A stretch of 64,000 nt of DNA, from NCBI GenBank assembly GCA_031253835.1, contig JAIRVP010000048.1:124001-188000 (forward strand), written 5' to 3'. A program made the translations under genes and the position numbers. The stretch is from Burkholderia sp. GTDB lineage: Bacteria; Pseudomonadota; Gammaproteobacteria; Burkholderiales; Burkholderiaceae. Position 1 is the first letter of the stretch; each line of letters opens with the position of its first letter. The notes below the pieces were generated by a model. The model searched no databases. It was not told the origin of the DNA and saw only the letters and a program-made list of their open reading frames with translations. Positions 17,310-26,700 of the stretch are shown piece after piece.

Positions 17310-17903
17310 TCAAACGTCGAAGAACACGGTTTCGTCCGGCCCCTGCATGCGGATGTCGAAGCGGTAGACGACCGGACGGCCCGGCTGCGCATCGCGTTTC
17401 GCGACGAGCGTCGCGCGGCGCTCGGCCGGCACCGCGTTCAGCACGGGGTCGGTTGCGTTCGCCGCGGCTTCGTCATCGAAGTACACGCGCGTGAACGCAT
17501 GGGTGAGGATCCCGCGCATCATCACGGTCACGTTGATGTGCGGTGCCTCGCCGGCGGCGAGGCGGCCGGGCTTCACCGTCTCGACGACGAAGCGCTGCTG
17601 TGCGTCGGTGCCCGTGCCGACCCGCGCGAAGCCCGTGAAGCCGGATTGAACGATGTCGTCGCGCGACGCGGGGTAGCGGCCCGCGCCGTCCACCTGCGTG
17701 AATTCGAGCACCGCGTCGCCGACCACGTTGCCGTCGCCGTCGAACACCTGGCCGACCAGCAGTACGTGCTCGCCTTCGGCGTGCGCCGCGGCGATCGTCG
17801 GCGTGAACAGGCTTTTCAGGTCGTAGTCGTATTGCTGCGGGCACAGGCCGTACGCGAAGTACGGGCCGACCGTCTGCGAAGGGGTTTGCTTCAGCGTCGT
17901 CAT
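17310..17903 (-). CDS. pcaG: Protocatechuate 3,4-dioxygenase alpha subunit
   Basis: Alpha chain of 197 aa of the non-heme Fe(III) intradiol dioxygenase that opens protocatechuate to beta-carboxymuconate in the beta-ketoadipate pathway. It begins with the family stretch TPSQTVGPYFAYGL. The segment HINVTVMMRGI occupies the place of the beta-subunit HIH loop but lacks the iron ligands, as expected for the structural subunit. It lies 3 bp after pcaH in the same operon. Confidence 0.96.
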   Translation of the reverse strand: MTTLKQTPSQTVGPYFAYGLCPQQYDYDLKSLFTPTIAAAHAEGEHVLLVGQVFDGDGNVVGDAVLEFTQVDGAGRYPASRDDIVQSGFTGFARVGTGTDAQQRFVVETVKPGRLAAGEAPHINVTVMMRGILTHAFTRVYFDDEAAANATDPVLNAVPAERRATLVAKRDAQPGRPVVYRFDIRMQGPDETVFFDV

Positions 17904-17906
17904 GGT

Positions 17907-18614
17907 TCAGCGCTCCATCGGGGTAGCGTCGCGGCCGCGCAGCACGATGTCGAATTCGTAGCCGAGCGCATAGCCTTCTTCGGTGATGTCCATCGAGAAG
18001 CGCGAGACCAGGCGATCGCGCGCGGCCTCGGGCGTGCCCTGGAAGATCGGGTCGTACGCGAGCAGCGGATCGCCGGGGAAGTACATCTGCGTGACGAGGC
18101 GCGAGCCGAAGTAATCGCCGAACAGCGAGAAGTGGATGTGATTCGGGCGCCACGCGTTCGGATGGTTGCCCCACGGATAGGCGCCGGGCTTGATCGTCAG
18201 GAAGCGGTAGCGGCCTTCGTCGTCGGTCAGGCAGCGGCCCGCGCCGAGGAAGTTCGGGTCGAGCGGCGCGTCGTGCTGGTCGACCTTGTGCACGTAGCGG
18301 CCGGCCGCGTTGGCCTGCCACACCTCGACGAGCGTGTTGCGCACGGGCTTGCCGCCTTCGTCGAGCACGCGGCCGGTGACGACCATGCGCTCGCCGAGCG
18401 GCTCGCCGTTCTTTACGGCGTTCTTCGTCAGGTCGTGGTCGAGCGTGCCGAGATCTTCGGCGCCGTAGACGGGCGCGTACTGGTCGCGCAGCTTCTCCTT
18501 CAGCGGGATCAGCGGGCGGGTCGGGCCGCGCTTCACCGACGAACGGTACTCGGGGTGGACATAGGCCGGATGCGACGGCCAGTCGCGCGGCGTGAGGATC
18601 GTGGGGGAATCCAT
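17907..18614 (-). CDS. pcaH: Protocatechuate 3,4-dioxygenase beta (catalytic) subunit
   Basis: Catalytic chain of 235 aa. All four iron ligands can be placed: Tyr107 (NAAGRYVH), Tyr146 (GAYPWGN), His159 and His161 (PNHIHF), matching Tyr108/Tyr147/His160/His162 of the Pseudomonas enzyme with an offset of one. I chose ATG 18614, preceded by AGGAG; the longer open frame is not family-like. The promoter region 18668-18722 carries the same operator module found in front of pcaQ, so PcaQ control is likely. Confidence 0.97.
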   Translation of the reverse strand: MDSPTILTPRDWPSHPAYVHPEYRSSVKRGPTRPLIPLKEKLRDQYAPVYGAEDLGTLDHDLTKNAVKNGEPLGERMVVTGRVLDEGGKPVRNTLVEVWQANAAGRYVHKVDQHDAPLDPNFLGAGRCLTDDEGRYRFLTIKPGAYPWGNHPNAWRPNHIHFSLFGDYFGSRLVTQMYFPGDPLLAYDPIFQGTPEAARDRLVSRFSMDITEEGYALGYEFDIVLRGRDATPMER

Positions 18615-18667
18615 CGGGCGTCTCCTGATAGGTTTTTCGCAAAGTGGATGGCACGACTTTAGCCAAT

Positions 18668-18722
18668 CCGGAAAGTTATGCAAAATGACCTTTTTTCGCG
18701 AATCGCATAACCGTTCGTTATG
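18668..18722. promoter_or_regulatory. PcaQ operator module in front of pcaHG
   Basis: A 20-bp block CCGGAAAGTTATGCAAAATG (18668-18687), 18 variable bp, then the near-palindrome CATAACCGTTCGTTATG (18706-18722). The same two blocks with the same spacing lie at 20351-20405. ATAAC/GTTAT arms resemble the known PcaQ half-sites (ATAACC-N4-GGTTAA in rhizobia), although the spacing differs by one base. Confidence 0.7.
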
Positions 18723-18741
18723 TTCGGCACGCCCATGAAAA

Positions 18742-18772
18742 ATCCGCCGGACAGGAGACCTGTCCGGCGGAT
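18742..18772 (-). terminator. Rho-independent terminator of the YiiX-like gene
   Basis: Perfect 14-bp stem (18742-18755 with 18759-18772) and a 3-nt loop; on the minus strand it is followed by UUUUU. It ends the gene at 18892-19467 just before the pcaH promoter, insulating pcaHG. Confidence 0.85.
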
Positions 18773-18891
18773 GAAAGCGATCGGGCTTCGCGTCGTCGGT
18801 GACGACCCCGTGCACGGCCCTCCAGCCAGCCCGTCGCTATTTTTTGTCTTGTGTTCTTGTTGTTATGCGGTCTCCCTGAGCGCGCCCGTCG

Positions 18892-19467
18892 TCAGGGATG
18901 GCCGGGATCGAACACGATCCCGTCGAATTCGAGTGTCAGCGCGTCGCTGCGCAGCAAGGCGGCCGGCGTTGCCGCCCGGTCGATGCCGAGCACGTCGCTC
19001 ACGTACCGTTCGCAGAACCCGCGCCGCACCCGCGGGCTGAAGCGGTTGCCGAGCAGTGCGTCGATCCGTTGTTCGGCCATCGCATGCACGTGACGCTGCG
19101 CGTCGGCGGTCGGTGCCGCACCGCGTCGCGCCAGTGCGATGCGCCCGCCGTCGGTACGGGCGACGAAGCGCGACAGCGGCGTGAGCTTCGTCCATGCCAG
19201 CGCGGCGGACTCGGCGATTACCGGTTCGTCGCCCGACGTATCGACGACGATGCCGAAGCGGTTGGCCCACGCGCCGGCCGGGCCCGTCGTGCCGGCCGCG
19301 TCACGCGGCGCACCGGCCGGCACACGGATGAACACGAGATCGCCGACGTGCGCGCCGGCGGCCAGCGTGCGGACGGTCGCGAGCGACATCGCGCGATCCG
19401 TGTCGCGGGCATCGCGCGGGGCGGTGTGGTGCGGTTCGTAGGCGGCGGTTTCGGTTCGGGTGGTCAT
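18892..19467 (-). CDS. YiiX/YebB-like (NlpC/P60 superfamily) protein with altered His motif
   Basis: 191 aa; GGAG precedes the ATG. It resembles permuted papain-like YiiX/YebB proteins: GDLVFIRV near residue 42, GIVVDTSGDEPVIAES, LTPLSRFVAR, and a putative catalytic Cys in RGFCERYVSDVL. The family normally has NHVGIV; here the motif reads NRFGIV, so the usual catalytic His is missing and the protein may be inactive or altered. It is divergent from an HTH gene and sits between pcaHG and pcaQ. The true role is unknown. Confidence 0.65.
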   Translation of the reverse strand: MTTRTETAAYEPHHTAPRDARDTDRAMSLATVRTLAAGAHVGDLVFIRVPAGAPRDAAGTTGPAGAWANRFGIVVDTSGDEPVIAESAALAWTKLTPLSRFVARTDGGRIALARRGAAPTADAQRHVHAMAEQRIDALLGNRFSPRVRRGFCERYVSDVLGIDRAATPAALLRSDALTLEFDGIVFDPGHP

Positions 19468-19587
19468 TTCGGCTCCGTCGTTGCGTGACAGGACGGAGCG
19501 GATTATGCAGACAAGTATCTAAAAGTGCTTGCATGGATGCTTGGGTAGCCTAATATCCGACCTTGAGCATCATTTTTCGATACCGAT

Positions 19588-20325
19588 ATGACCGAGACCG
19601 CCCAACTCATCGACACGCTGAAGCGCCAGCTGAAGGCGCAAGGCATGACCTACCGCGACGTCGCGCGTGCGCTCGACGTGTCCGAGACGAGCGTGAAGCG
19701 GTTGTTCGCGAGCGGCCGCTTCACGCTGGAGCGCGTCGCGGAGATCGCGCAGCTGCTCGGCTATACGCTCGCCGAGCTCGTGCAGGAGGCGTCGGCATCC
19801 GCGCCGCGATTGCGCGTGCTGACCGAGCAGCAGGAAGCGCTGCTCGTGTCGGACGAGAAGCTGTTGCTCGTGGCCGTCTGCGCGGTCAACTACTGGACCG
19901 TGCAGGACATCGTGTCGGCCTATTGCGTGACGCAGGCCGAGTGCGTGAAATACCTGCTGATGCTCGACCGGATGAATGTCGTCGCGCTGCTGCCGGGCGA
20001 CCGGATTCGCGTGCGCGTCGCGCGCGATTTCGACTGGCTGCCGGGCGGGCCGATCCGTCGTTATTTCCATGCGCACGTGCTCGACGACTTTCTCGGCAGC
20101 CGCTTCGACGGCCCGGGCGAGACGATGACGTTTTCGCAAGGGATGCTGACCGACGCGGCCGCCGCGGAACTCGGGCAGGAACTGCGGCGGCTCGGCAGCA
20201 AGGTGGCGGCGCTGCACGCGGAATCGTCGTCCGCGCCGCTCGGGCAGAAGCGCGGCACGGGGCTGCTGATCGCGAAACGGATCTGGGAGCCGACCGGTTT
20301 CCACGCGCTTCGGCGTCATGCGTGA
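19588..20325 (+). CDS. XRE-type HTH transcriptional regulator
   Basis: 245 aa. Residues 8-65 form a Cro/CI-type helix-turn-helix (MTYRDVARALDVSETSVKRL, then FTLERVAEIAQLLGYTLAEL). The remaining 180 residues hold a second helical region (WTVQDIVSAYCVTQAECVKY) that looks like a winged helix or effector domain. The protein probably binds its own divergent promoter shared with the YiiX-like gene; two direct TGCTTG hexamers 6 bp apart lie in that 120-bp gap. Target genes are unknown. Confidence 0.82.
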   Translation: MTETAQLIDTLKRQLKAQGMTYRDVARALDVSETSVKRLFASGRFTLERVAEIAQLLGYTLAELVQEASASAPRLRVLTEQQEALLVSDEKLLLVAVCAVNYWTVQDIVSAYCVTQAECVKYLLMLDRMNVVALLPGDRIRVRVARDFDWLPGGPIRRYFHAHVLDDFLGSRFDGPGETMTFSQGMLTDAAAAELGQELRRLGSKVAALHAESSSAPLGQKRGTGLLIAKRIWEPTGFHALRRHA

Positions 20326-20350
20326 CGCCGTGCCGAATGCTTGGGTCTTT

Positions 20351-20405
20351 CCGGAAAGTTATGCAAAATGGCATTTCAACGTCATCTGCATAACCGCTCG
20401 TTATG
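20351..20405 (+). promoter_or_regulatory. PcaQ operator module overlapping the pcaQ start codon
   Basis: The same 20-bp block as at pcaH (20351-20370) and the palindrome CATAACCGCTCGTTATG (20389-20405) with identical 38-bp offset. The last three bases of the palindrome are the pcaQ ATG, so a protein bound here would block its own gene: a simple autorepression arrangement. Confidence 0.7.
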
Positions 20406-21389
20406 AATAACCGTATCGCCGACGGCCGCGTCAAGTTTCGGCACCTACAGTGTTTTCTCGCGGTCGCCCAGCTGGGCGGCGTGCAGAAGGCGGCCGAAAG
20501 CCTGTCGATCACGCAGCCGGCCGTGTCGAAGACGATTGCCGAACTGGAGTCGATCCTCGGCGTGAAGCTGTTCGAGCGCGGCCGGCAGGGCGCGCAGCCG
20601 ACGCGTGAGGCGCAGCTGTTCATGCCGCATGCGAATGCGTGCGTGCTGGCGCTGCGGCAGGGCGTCGGGCTGCTCGCGCGCGAAGGCGGGGCCGCGGCCG
20701 CGACGCTGGAAATCGGCATGCTGCCGACGGTGGCGGCGTCGCTCGCGCCTGCGTTGATGAAGGCGCTGGCCGAGCGCTGGCCGCGCGTCGTCGTGCGGAT
20801 CGCGACGGCGGCGAACGCCGATCTGCTCGAGCGCCTGAAATCCGGTGCGATCGAGTGCGCAATCGGGCGGCTGTCGGAGCCGGAGCGGATGATCGGTCTC
20901 GCATTCGAGCAGTTGTACAGCGAGCCGCTCGTCGCGGTCGTGCGCGCCGGGCATCCGCTGATGGCGAGCGCGGCGCCGGCTGCCGAGCTCGCGCGCTATC
21001 CGGTCGTGCTGCCGCCGTTCGGCACGCTGATCCGCCAGTCGGCCGAGCAACTGCTCGGCGCATGCGGCGTGCCGCCGCTGGATTCGTTCATCGAGGTGCT
21101 GTCGGTCTCCGTCGCACGCGCGCTGGCGCTCGAGAACGACGCGGTCTGGTTCGTGCCGCTCTATGCAGCCGAATACGACCTGTCGGCCGGTGCGCTCGCG
21201 CGCCTGCCGCTGCCGTCCGCGGGCACCGACGAACCGGTCGGGCTCGTGCTGCGCACCGATGCGCAGCCGTCGCCGGTCGCACGGACGCTGATCGACGCCG
21301 TGCGCGGCATCGCGCGGTCGCGGTTCGGCGACACGCGCCCGCACCGGGCGCCACGCACCGCACGCAAACCGGCGCACGGCGACCGTTGA
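20403..21389 (+). CDS. pcaQ: LysR-family regulator of protocatechuate catabolism
   Basis: 328 aa. The N-terminal LysR helix-turn-helix is clear (FRHLQCFLAVAQLGGVQKAA, then SITQPAVSKTIAELE), followed by the periplasmic-binding-protein-like effector domain from about residue 100 (TLEIGMLPTVAASLAPALMK). It closely follows the PcaQ pattern. The effector would be beta-carboxymuconate or a related pathway acid. It shares a duplicated operator with pcaHG, which strongly supports the assignment. The C-terminal 25 residues are basic and not conserved. Confidence 0.88.
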   Translation: MNNRIADGRVKFRHLQCFLAVAQLGGVQKAAESLSITQPAVSKTIAELESILGVKLFERGRQGAQPTREAQLFMPHANACVLALRQGVGLLAREGGAAAATLEIGMLPTVAASLAPALMKALAERWPRVVVRIATAANADLLERLKSGAIECAIGRLSEPERMIGLAFEQLYSEPLVAVVRAGHPLMASAAPAAELARYPVVLPPFGTLIRQSAEQLLGACGVPPLDSFIEVLSVSVARALALENDAVWFVPLYAAEYDLSAGALARLPLPSAGTDEPVGLVLRTDAQPSPVARTLIDAVRGIARSRFGDTRPHRAPRTARKPAHGDR

Positions 21390-21481
21390 TCCGTCGGGTC
21401 GCGCGGCCCGCGTGACGCGATCCATTTTCCCGTTGCTTGATTGGCCATCCGGCCAGTAGCGATTCTCATGGTGCTTGGCAT

Positions 21482-21503
21482 ATCGTACCGTTTTTGGTAC
21501 GAT
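21482..21503. promoter_or_regulatory. Palindromic operator of the toxin-antitoxin pair
   Basis: ATCGTACC-GTTTTT-GGTACGAT: perfect 8-bp arms around a 6-bp T-rich spacer, 13 bp before the toxin start. It is the expected binding site of the HTH antitoxin, alone or in complex with the toxin. Confidence 0.75.
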
Positions 21504-21516
21504 TGGTGGCAAGACG

Positions 21517-21876
21517 ATGGCGAGACAGCAGATTCAGGTCACGCTCGCCGTGCGGTTCTTCCGCACGGCCCGTGGCAACGAGCCGGTGCGCGATTGGCTC
21601 GACGCGCTCGGGCAGGCGGAGCGAAGGGCGATCGGCGAAGAGATCAAGACCGTCCAGCTCGGCTGGCCGCTCGGCATGCCGCTGGTCCGGAAGATGGCGC
21701 AGGATCTGTGGGAGATCCGCGTGATGCTGCCGGGGCGGAGTGCCCGCGTGTTGTTCACGGTTTCCGGCGGCACGATGGTCTTGCTGCACGGTTTCTTCAA
21801 GCAGTCGCGGGCCACGCCGCAGGACGATCTCGCCGTCACCGTCGCGCGCCTGAAAGCGCTGACGCACGCCATCTGA
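21517..21876 (+). CDS. HigB/RelE-superfamily toxin (phage Gp49-like)
   Basis: 119 aa from ATG 21517. The family pattern is RFFRTARGNEPVRDWLDAL, then GWPLGMPLVRKMAQDLWEIRV and RVLFTVSGGTMVLLHGFFKQ, typical of Gp49-like mRNA interferases (PF05973) in reverse-order TA operons where toxin precedes antitoxin. The basic KKS-type residues near the C-terminus are partly replaced (FFKQSRATP). It precedes the antitoxin by 73 bp and has the palindrome at 21482-21503 upstream. Confidence 0.87.
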   Translation: MARQQIQVTLAVRFFRTARGNEPVRDWLDALGQAERRAIGEEIKTVQLGWPLGMPLVRKMAQDLWEIRVMLPGRSARVLFTVSGGTMVLLHGFFKQSRATPQDDLAVTVARLKALTHAI

Positions 21877-21949
21877 ATTCCCCGGTCGCGCCGGCATGAC
21901 CCGTCCTTGACGGCCGGGCAGTCGGCAACGCCATGCACTGGAGTACGAC

Positions 21950-22246
21950 ATGACGACCACGAACAACCCGCATATCGGCAGCGATTTCGATGCCTTCCTC
22001 GAAGCGGAAGGCAATCTCGAGGCGGCCACCGCCACCGCGATCAAGCGCGTGATCGCGTGGCAGATCGGCGAGGAAATGAAGGCGCAGCACATCACGAAAA
22101 CCGCGATGGCCGCGCGGATGAAAACCAGCCGCGCCGCGCTCAACCGCTTGCTCGACGAAACCGACACGAGCCTCACGCTGGCGACGCTCGCGAGTGCAGC
22201 CGCCGCACTCGGCAAGCGGCTCAGCTTCGCACTGGTGCCGGCCTGA
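21950..22246 (+). CDS. HigA-like antitoxin (XRE HTH)
   Basis: 98 aa with a central helix-turn-helix (HITKTAMAARMKTSRAALNR, then LLDETDTSLTLATLASAAAA), the usual antitoxin of Gp49-like toxins. It would neutralise the toxin at 21517-21876 and repress the operon at the palindrome upstream. A GGAG-containing region precedes the ATG. Confidence 0.88.
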   Translation: MTTTNNPHIGSDFDAFLEAEGNLEAATATAIKRVIAWQIGEEMKAQHITKTAMAARMKTSRAALNRLLDETDTSLTLATLASAAAALGKRLSFALVPA

Positions 22247-22340
22247 CCGGCGTGAAGCCATCATGCCCGGCGTTCGGGCCGGCGCTGCGCATGCGCGTTG
22301 CCGCGAGCAGGCGTGCGTCGGCGTGCTCGCACACGCCGGG

Positions 22341-23615
22341 TCATTGGCGTGACGCGGTCACCTGCAGATAAAGCAGTGCGCCGCCCGCGAGCAGCAGCGG
22401 GCACAGGAAATACCATCCGGTCGTCAGGAACAACCCGGCAACCGCGACGAGCGAAACCCACGCGCAGCGGTAAGCGATCCCGCCGCGCGGCAACAGCTTC
22501 AACGCGGCTGCCGCGCCGAGCCCGTACACCATCACGAAACATCCGGACGTGACGAGCACGAGCGGCTTCGGGCCGACGTCCGAGAGCGTCGTCGCGGCCA
22601 GCGCGACGGCTGCGAGCAACGCGATCACGCCGAGGCTGCGGCGCGGTACGCCGCCGACCTGGCTGCCCTGCGCGAGCCACGCAGGCAGCGCGCCGTCACG
22701 GCCGAGCGCTGCGCCGAGCTTGGCGGCACCCGCGAAATACGCATTCATCGTGCCGAGCGTAAGCAGCAGCGCGGCCGCGGCGGCCAGCACCTGCGCGTGG
22801 CCGCCGATGCCGCCCGCGATCAGTTCGGCGAGCGGGGCACCCGATGCGCCCGCGGGCGGCCCGAGCACCATCACGCTCGCGGCGGCGACCGACAGATACA
22901 GGAACCCGACGACCACGACCGCAATGCCGGCCGAGCGCGGCATGTCGTGCGCAGGCCGACGGAATTCCGCCGCGAGATGCGTGATCGCTTCCCAGCCGGC
23001 AAAGCTCCACACGAGCAGCGCGGCGGCCTGGCCGACCGCGAGCCAGCCATGCGGGGCGAACGGATGCAGGTTCTCGGCGCGTGCATGCGGCGCGGACGTG
23101 AGCACCGCGGCGAGCAGCAGCGTGACGAGCAGCGCCGACAACACGAGCTGCATGCGGCCCGACACCGTGACGCCGAATGCGTTCGCGGCCGACACGGTCG
23201 CGATCAGCGCGGCGGCCGTGACGATGACCGTCGTGTGCCCGCCGCCCGTGACGGCCGCGACGTAGGCGCCGCCGAACATGGCGGCGGCCGGCGCACCGGC
23301 CGGCACCGCAAAGTAGAAGCACCAGCCGACGATGGCCGCGGCCTTCGGTCCGAATGCGCGCCGTGCGTAAGTCGAGACGCCGCCGGAGTCGGGATAGCGT
23401 GCGCCGAGTGCGGCGAACGTGGCAGCAAGCGGCCCCGACAGCACGACGAGTGCAGCCCACGCAAGCAGCGAGGCCGGGCCCGCGACTTCGGCGGCGAGCG
23501 CGGGCAACGCGATCACGCCCGTGCCGAGCACCGCGCCGATATACAGCGCGGCGCCCTGGAAAATGGTCAAGGAACCCGCGTGAAGAGTGGCGGGCGAATC
23601 GGCATGCGACGGCAT
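22341..23615 (-). CDS. APC-superfamily amino-acid permease (YjeH-like)
   Basis: 424-aa inner-membrane transporter with about 12 hydrophobic segments. The APC N-terminal signature is clear: QGAALYIGAVLGTGVIALPA near residue 20, followed by YPDSGGVSTYARRAFG near 75. LVWSFAGWEAITHLAAEFRR near 215 matches amino-acid antiporters of the YjeH group, which export Met, Leu, Ile or Val in E. coli. Direction and substrate cannot be told here. It is followed in the same direction by nothing recognisable. Confidence 0.88.
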   Translation of the reverse strand: MPSHADSPATLHAGSLTIFQGAALYIGAVLGTGVIALPALAAEVAGPASLLAWAALVVLSGPLAATFAALGARYPDSGGVSTYARRAFGPKAAAIVGWCFYFAVPAGAPAAAMFGGAYVAAVTGGGHTTVIVTAAALIATVSAANAFGVTVSGRMQLVLSALLVTLLLAAVLTSAPHARAENLHPFAPHGWLAVGQAAALLVWSFAGWEAITHLAAEFRRPAHDMPRSAGIAVVVVGFLYLSVAAASVMVLGPPAGASGAPLAELIAGGIGGHAQVLAAAAALLLTLGTMNAYFAGAAKLGAALGRDGALPAWLAQGSQVGGVPRRSLGVIALLAAVALAATTLSDVGPKPLVLVTSGCFVMVYGLGAAAALKLLPRGGIAYRCAWVSLVAVAGLFLTTGWYFLCPLLLAGGALLYLQVTASRQ

Positions 23616-23754
23616 GAGCGGCAGTCTCCGGAAGTCTTGTTGTGTCTGGGTGACGCGCGGGAGCCCGCGCGGTCAATCGCTCGATGCTACCCGAACGGTC
23701 GCGGCAGCGCGGCCCGGCGATCAGTAGTCCGTGCGCCGCGCGTGGCAGCCGGTG

Positions 23755-26700
23755 TCAGCAGTAACGCGCGAGCCGCAGGCGTGCATCCTCGCACGCGGCG
23801 GGCGACAGTTCGGGCGCGTAGTGGAACGCGCCCGAGACCAGTGACGCGACGGGCACGCCGTCGCGGAACAGCACGCGATTGCCGGCGAGCGCCGGCACCT
23901 TGTCGCCGGGCATCAACGTGCCGGCGAGGTTCAACGGGTCGGCGCCCGTCACGCACACGTACTGTCCGTCGCCCGGCTGCCGCCTGAGTTCGCGCAGGAT
24001 CGGGATGGCCTCCGGCAGCGCGAACTGCTCGCCCGCGAGCCCGGCAACGAAGCGTCCGCCGCGAATCTCGCCGCGCGCTTCGAGCCGTTGCAGCACGCGC
24101 ACGAGCTCACGCCAGCTCGGCAGCCAGTCGGCTTCGCGTTCGAGCAGCCGCCAGAACACGACGCCGTAGCGGCGCAGCAGCGTCCATGCGATGTGTTCGA
24201 GCGCGTCGGGATCGGTCGTGGCCGGGCCGCGTTTCGGCGCGGCCGCATCGTCCGGCGGCGCGTGACGCTGCACGAGCGCCCAGCGGCCCGCGTCGTCCAT
24301 CCCGCCGATCAATGCGCCGCCGCGTCGCGTGCGCGGCGCATAGGTCGCGCTGCGCTTGACGGCCGGTTTCAGCAGCGCACGCAGGCCGGCGTAACTGTCC
24401 GCGTTCACGAGGCCGGCCGATACGAGTTCGCCGAGCGCCTGCTCGAGTTCGACGGGCAGCATGTGCAGGTCGTCGAGGAGGGCGTCGAAGAACATCGCGC
24501 CGTGCGCGGCGAGCGCATCGCGTACCTGCGTGGCGCGCGCGGACAGCGCCGGTTGCGCATCGGGATCGCGCAGCGCCTGCCACGCGGACAGATGGCGGCG
24601 CGGCAGCAGCACGATCGGCGTCGTTTTCACGGGCGTGCCGGCCGCCCGTGCGGGTGCGCCGATGCGTGTCCAGACCAGCTTGCCCGAGCGGCACAGTTCG
24701 TCGAGGCCGCCGGCCATGTAGTCGGTGAGCCGCGCGGGCAGCAGCGCGTCTTCCCATGTGCTCGCCGCGGCTTCGTAGCCTTCGAGCTGTTCGACCACGG
24801 CCGCGAGTGCGTCGCGGCCGGTGCCGCGCGTGTCGGGTGTCAGGTGCTGCCAGTGGAACAGGAAGCGCATGAAATCGGCGCGTTCGACCGGTTCGATCTC
24901 GCGACGCAGCCGCTTCACCGTATAGCGATGAATGCGCGCGAGCAGGTGCCGTTCGCACCATTCGTCGGCCGTCGCGTCGGGCGTGAAGCGGCCGCGCATC
25001 ACGTAGCCTTCGCGCTCCAGTGCGGCGAGTGCCGTCGCGATCGACGCAGGCGGCAGGCCGAGCGGCGTCGCGATCGCGTCGAGCGTGAGCGGCCCGAAGC
25101 CGGTGAGCCGTGCGCGGATCACGTCGACGAGCGCGGTATCGGCTTCCCACGGCTGCGCGCACGCGGCCGGCACCTTGAGCGCCGGCGTCGGGCGTGCGTC
25201 CGGATGCAGCGCGCGCAGGCAGACGAGCCGTTCGACCGGTACCCACAGCGCGGCACCGCCCGGCGCGACGAGCTGCGTCGCGCGGCGCCGTTCCGCGAGC
25301 GCCGCGAGCTGCTCGGGCCAGCCTGCGTGGGCGCGTGCCTCGCTGTCGGCGATGCAGGCGAGCGTGAGCAGCGCATCGTGCATTTCGTCGGCGTCGCGTA
25401 CGAGCGGCCATGCTTCGTCGCGCACGGCGTCGATCGCGTCGGCGTCGAGTGCGCCGAGATCGTCGGCCGATTCGGGATCGCTCCAGCGGCGCGACTGCAC
25501 GGCCTGCGTGCGGCGCTCTTCGAGCGGTGCATCGTCGAGGAACGCGTAGGGCTTCGCGTTCAGGATCTCGGCCGCGAGCGGCGACGGCGCGGGCAGGTCG
25601 CGCGCGACGAGCTCGATCGCGCCGCTTTCGATCCGGCGCAGCAGCGCGAGCCAGCCGTCGGTGTCCATCGCGTCGTGCAGGCAGTCGTCGAGCGTCTGGT
25701 CGACGAGCGGATGATGCGGGATCTCGCGTTCGCCGACGATGTTCTCGAGGCACGCGACCTGATCGGGGAACACGGTCGCGAGCAGATCCTCGCTCTTCAT
25801 CCGCTGCAGTTGCGGCGCGGTGCGCCGGCCGCCGGTGAAGCGCGGCAGCGCGAGCGCGGTCGTCGCGTTCCAGCGCCAGCGCACGCCGAACATCGGTGCG
25901 TCGAGCAGCGCCTGGACCAGCACGTGCTCGGCGCTGGCCGAGCGCAGGTAGCGCCACACTTCGTCGAGCGCGAAGCTGTGCGCGAGCGACAGCGACAGGA
26001 TGATCGCGTCGTCGGTCGCGGCGGCCTGCAGCTCGAAGTTGAAGCTGCGGCAGAAGCGCTTGCGCAGCGCGAGCCCCCATGCGCGGTTGATGCGGCTGCC
26101 GAACGGCGAATGGATCACGAGCTGCGTGCCGCCCGATTCGTCGAAGAAACGCTCCATCACGAGCGTGTCCTGTGTCGGCAGTGCGCCGAGCGCGGCGCGC
26201 GTGCGGGCGAGGTAGTCGGCGATCTGGCGCGCGGCGTCCGGGGACAGGCGGAGATCGTCGACGAGCCAGCGCAATGCGGGCGCGAGGCGGCTTCCGGCGG
26301 GGGCGAGCGCGGTGCCGGCTTCGTTCTTCGCGTTGGCCTCCGTTGTGCTCGCTGCGTTGCCGCCCGCGCGTTTGCGCCCACCGGCACCGGCACCTGCGTC
26401 GGCCTGCCGGTCGCCGTCGGCGAACAGCCCGTCGAGCCGCGCGCGCAGCCGGCCGACCGCCGCCGACAGTTCGTCGCTGCGCCCCGGCGCCTCGCCGAGC
26501 CAGAACGGAATGTTCGGCGACTGGCCTTGCGCATCCTCGACGCGCACGCGGCCCGTTTCGACGCGAATGATCCGGTACGACTGGTTGCCGAGCTGGAACA
26601 CGTCGCCGGCCAGGCTCTCGATCGCGAAATCCTCGTTGACGGTGCCGACCTGGATGCCCTGCGGTTCGAGCAGCACCGCGTAGTCGGCCATGTCTGGGAT

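Noticed and set aside
18723..20350. The YiiX/HTH segment as a transposon bounded by direct repeats
   Set aside because: The flanking 55-bp modules differ in their middle 18 bp and are better explained as conserved PcaQ operators; no transposase or terminal inverted repeats are seen.
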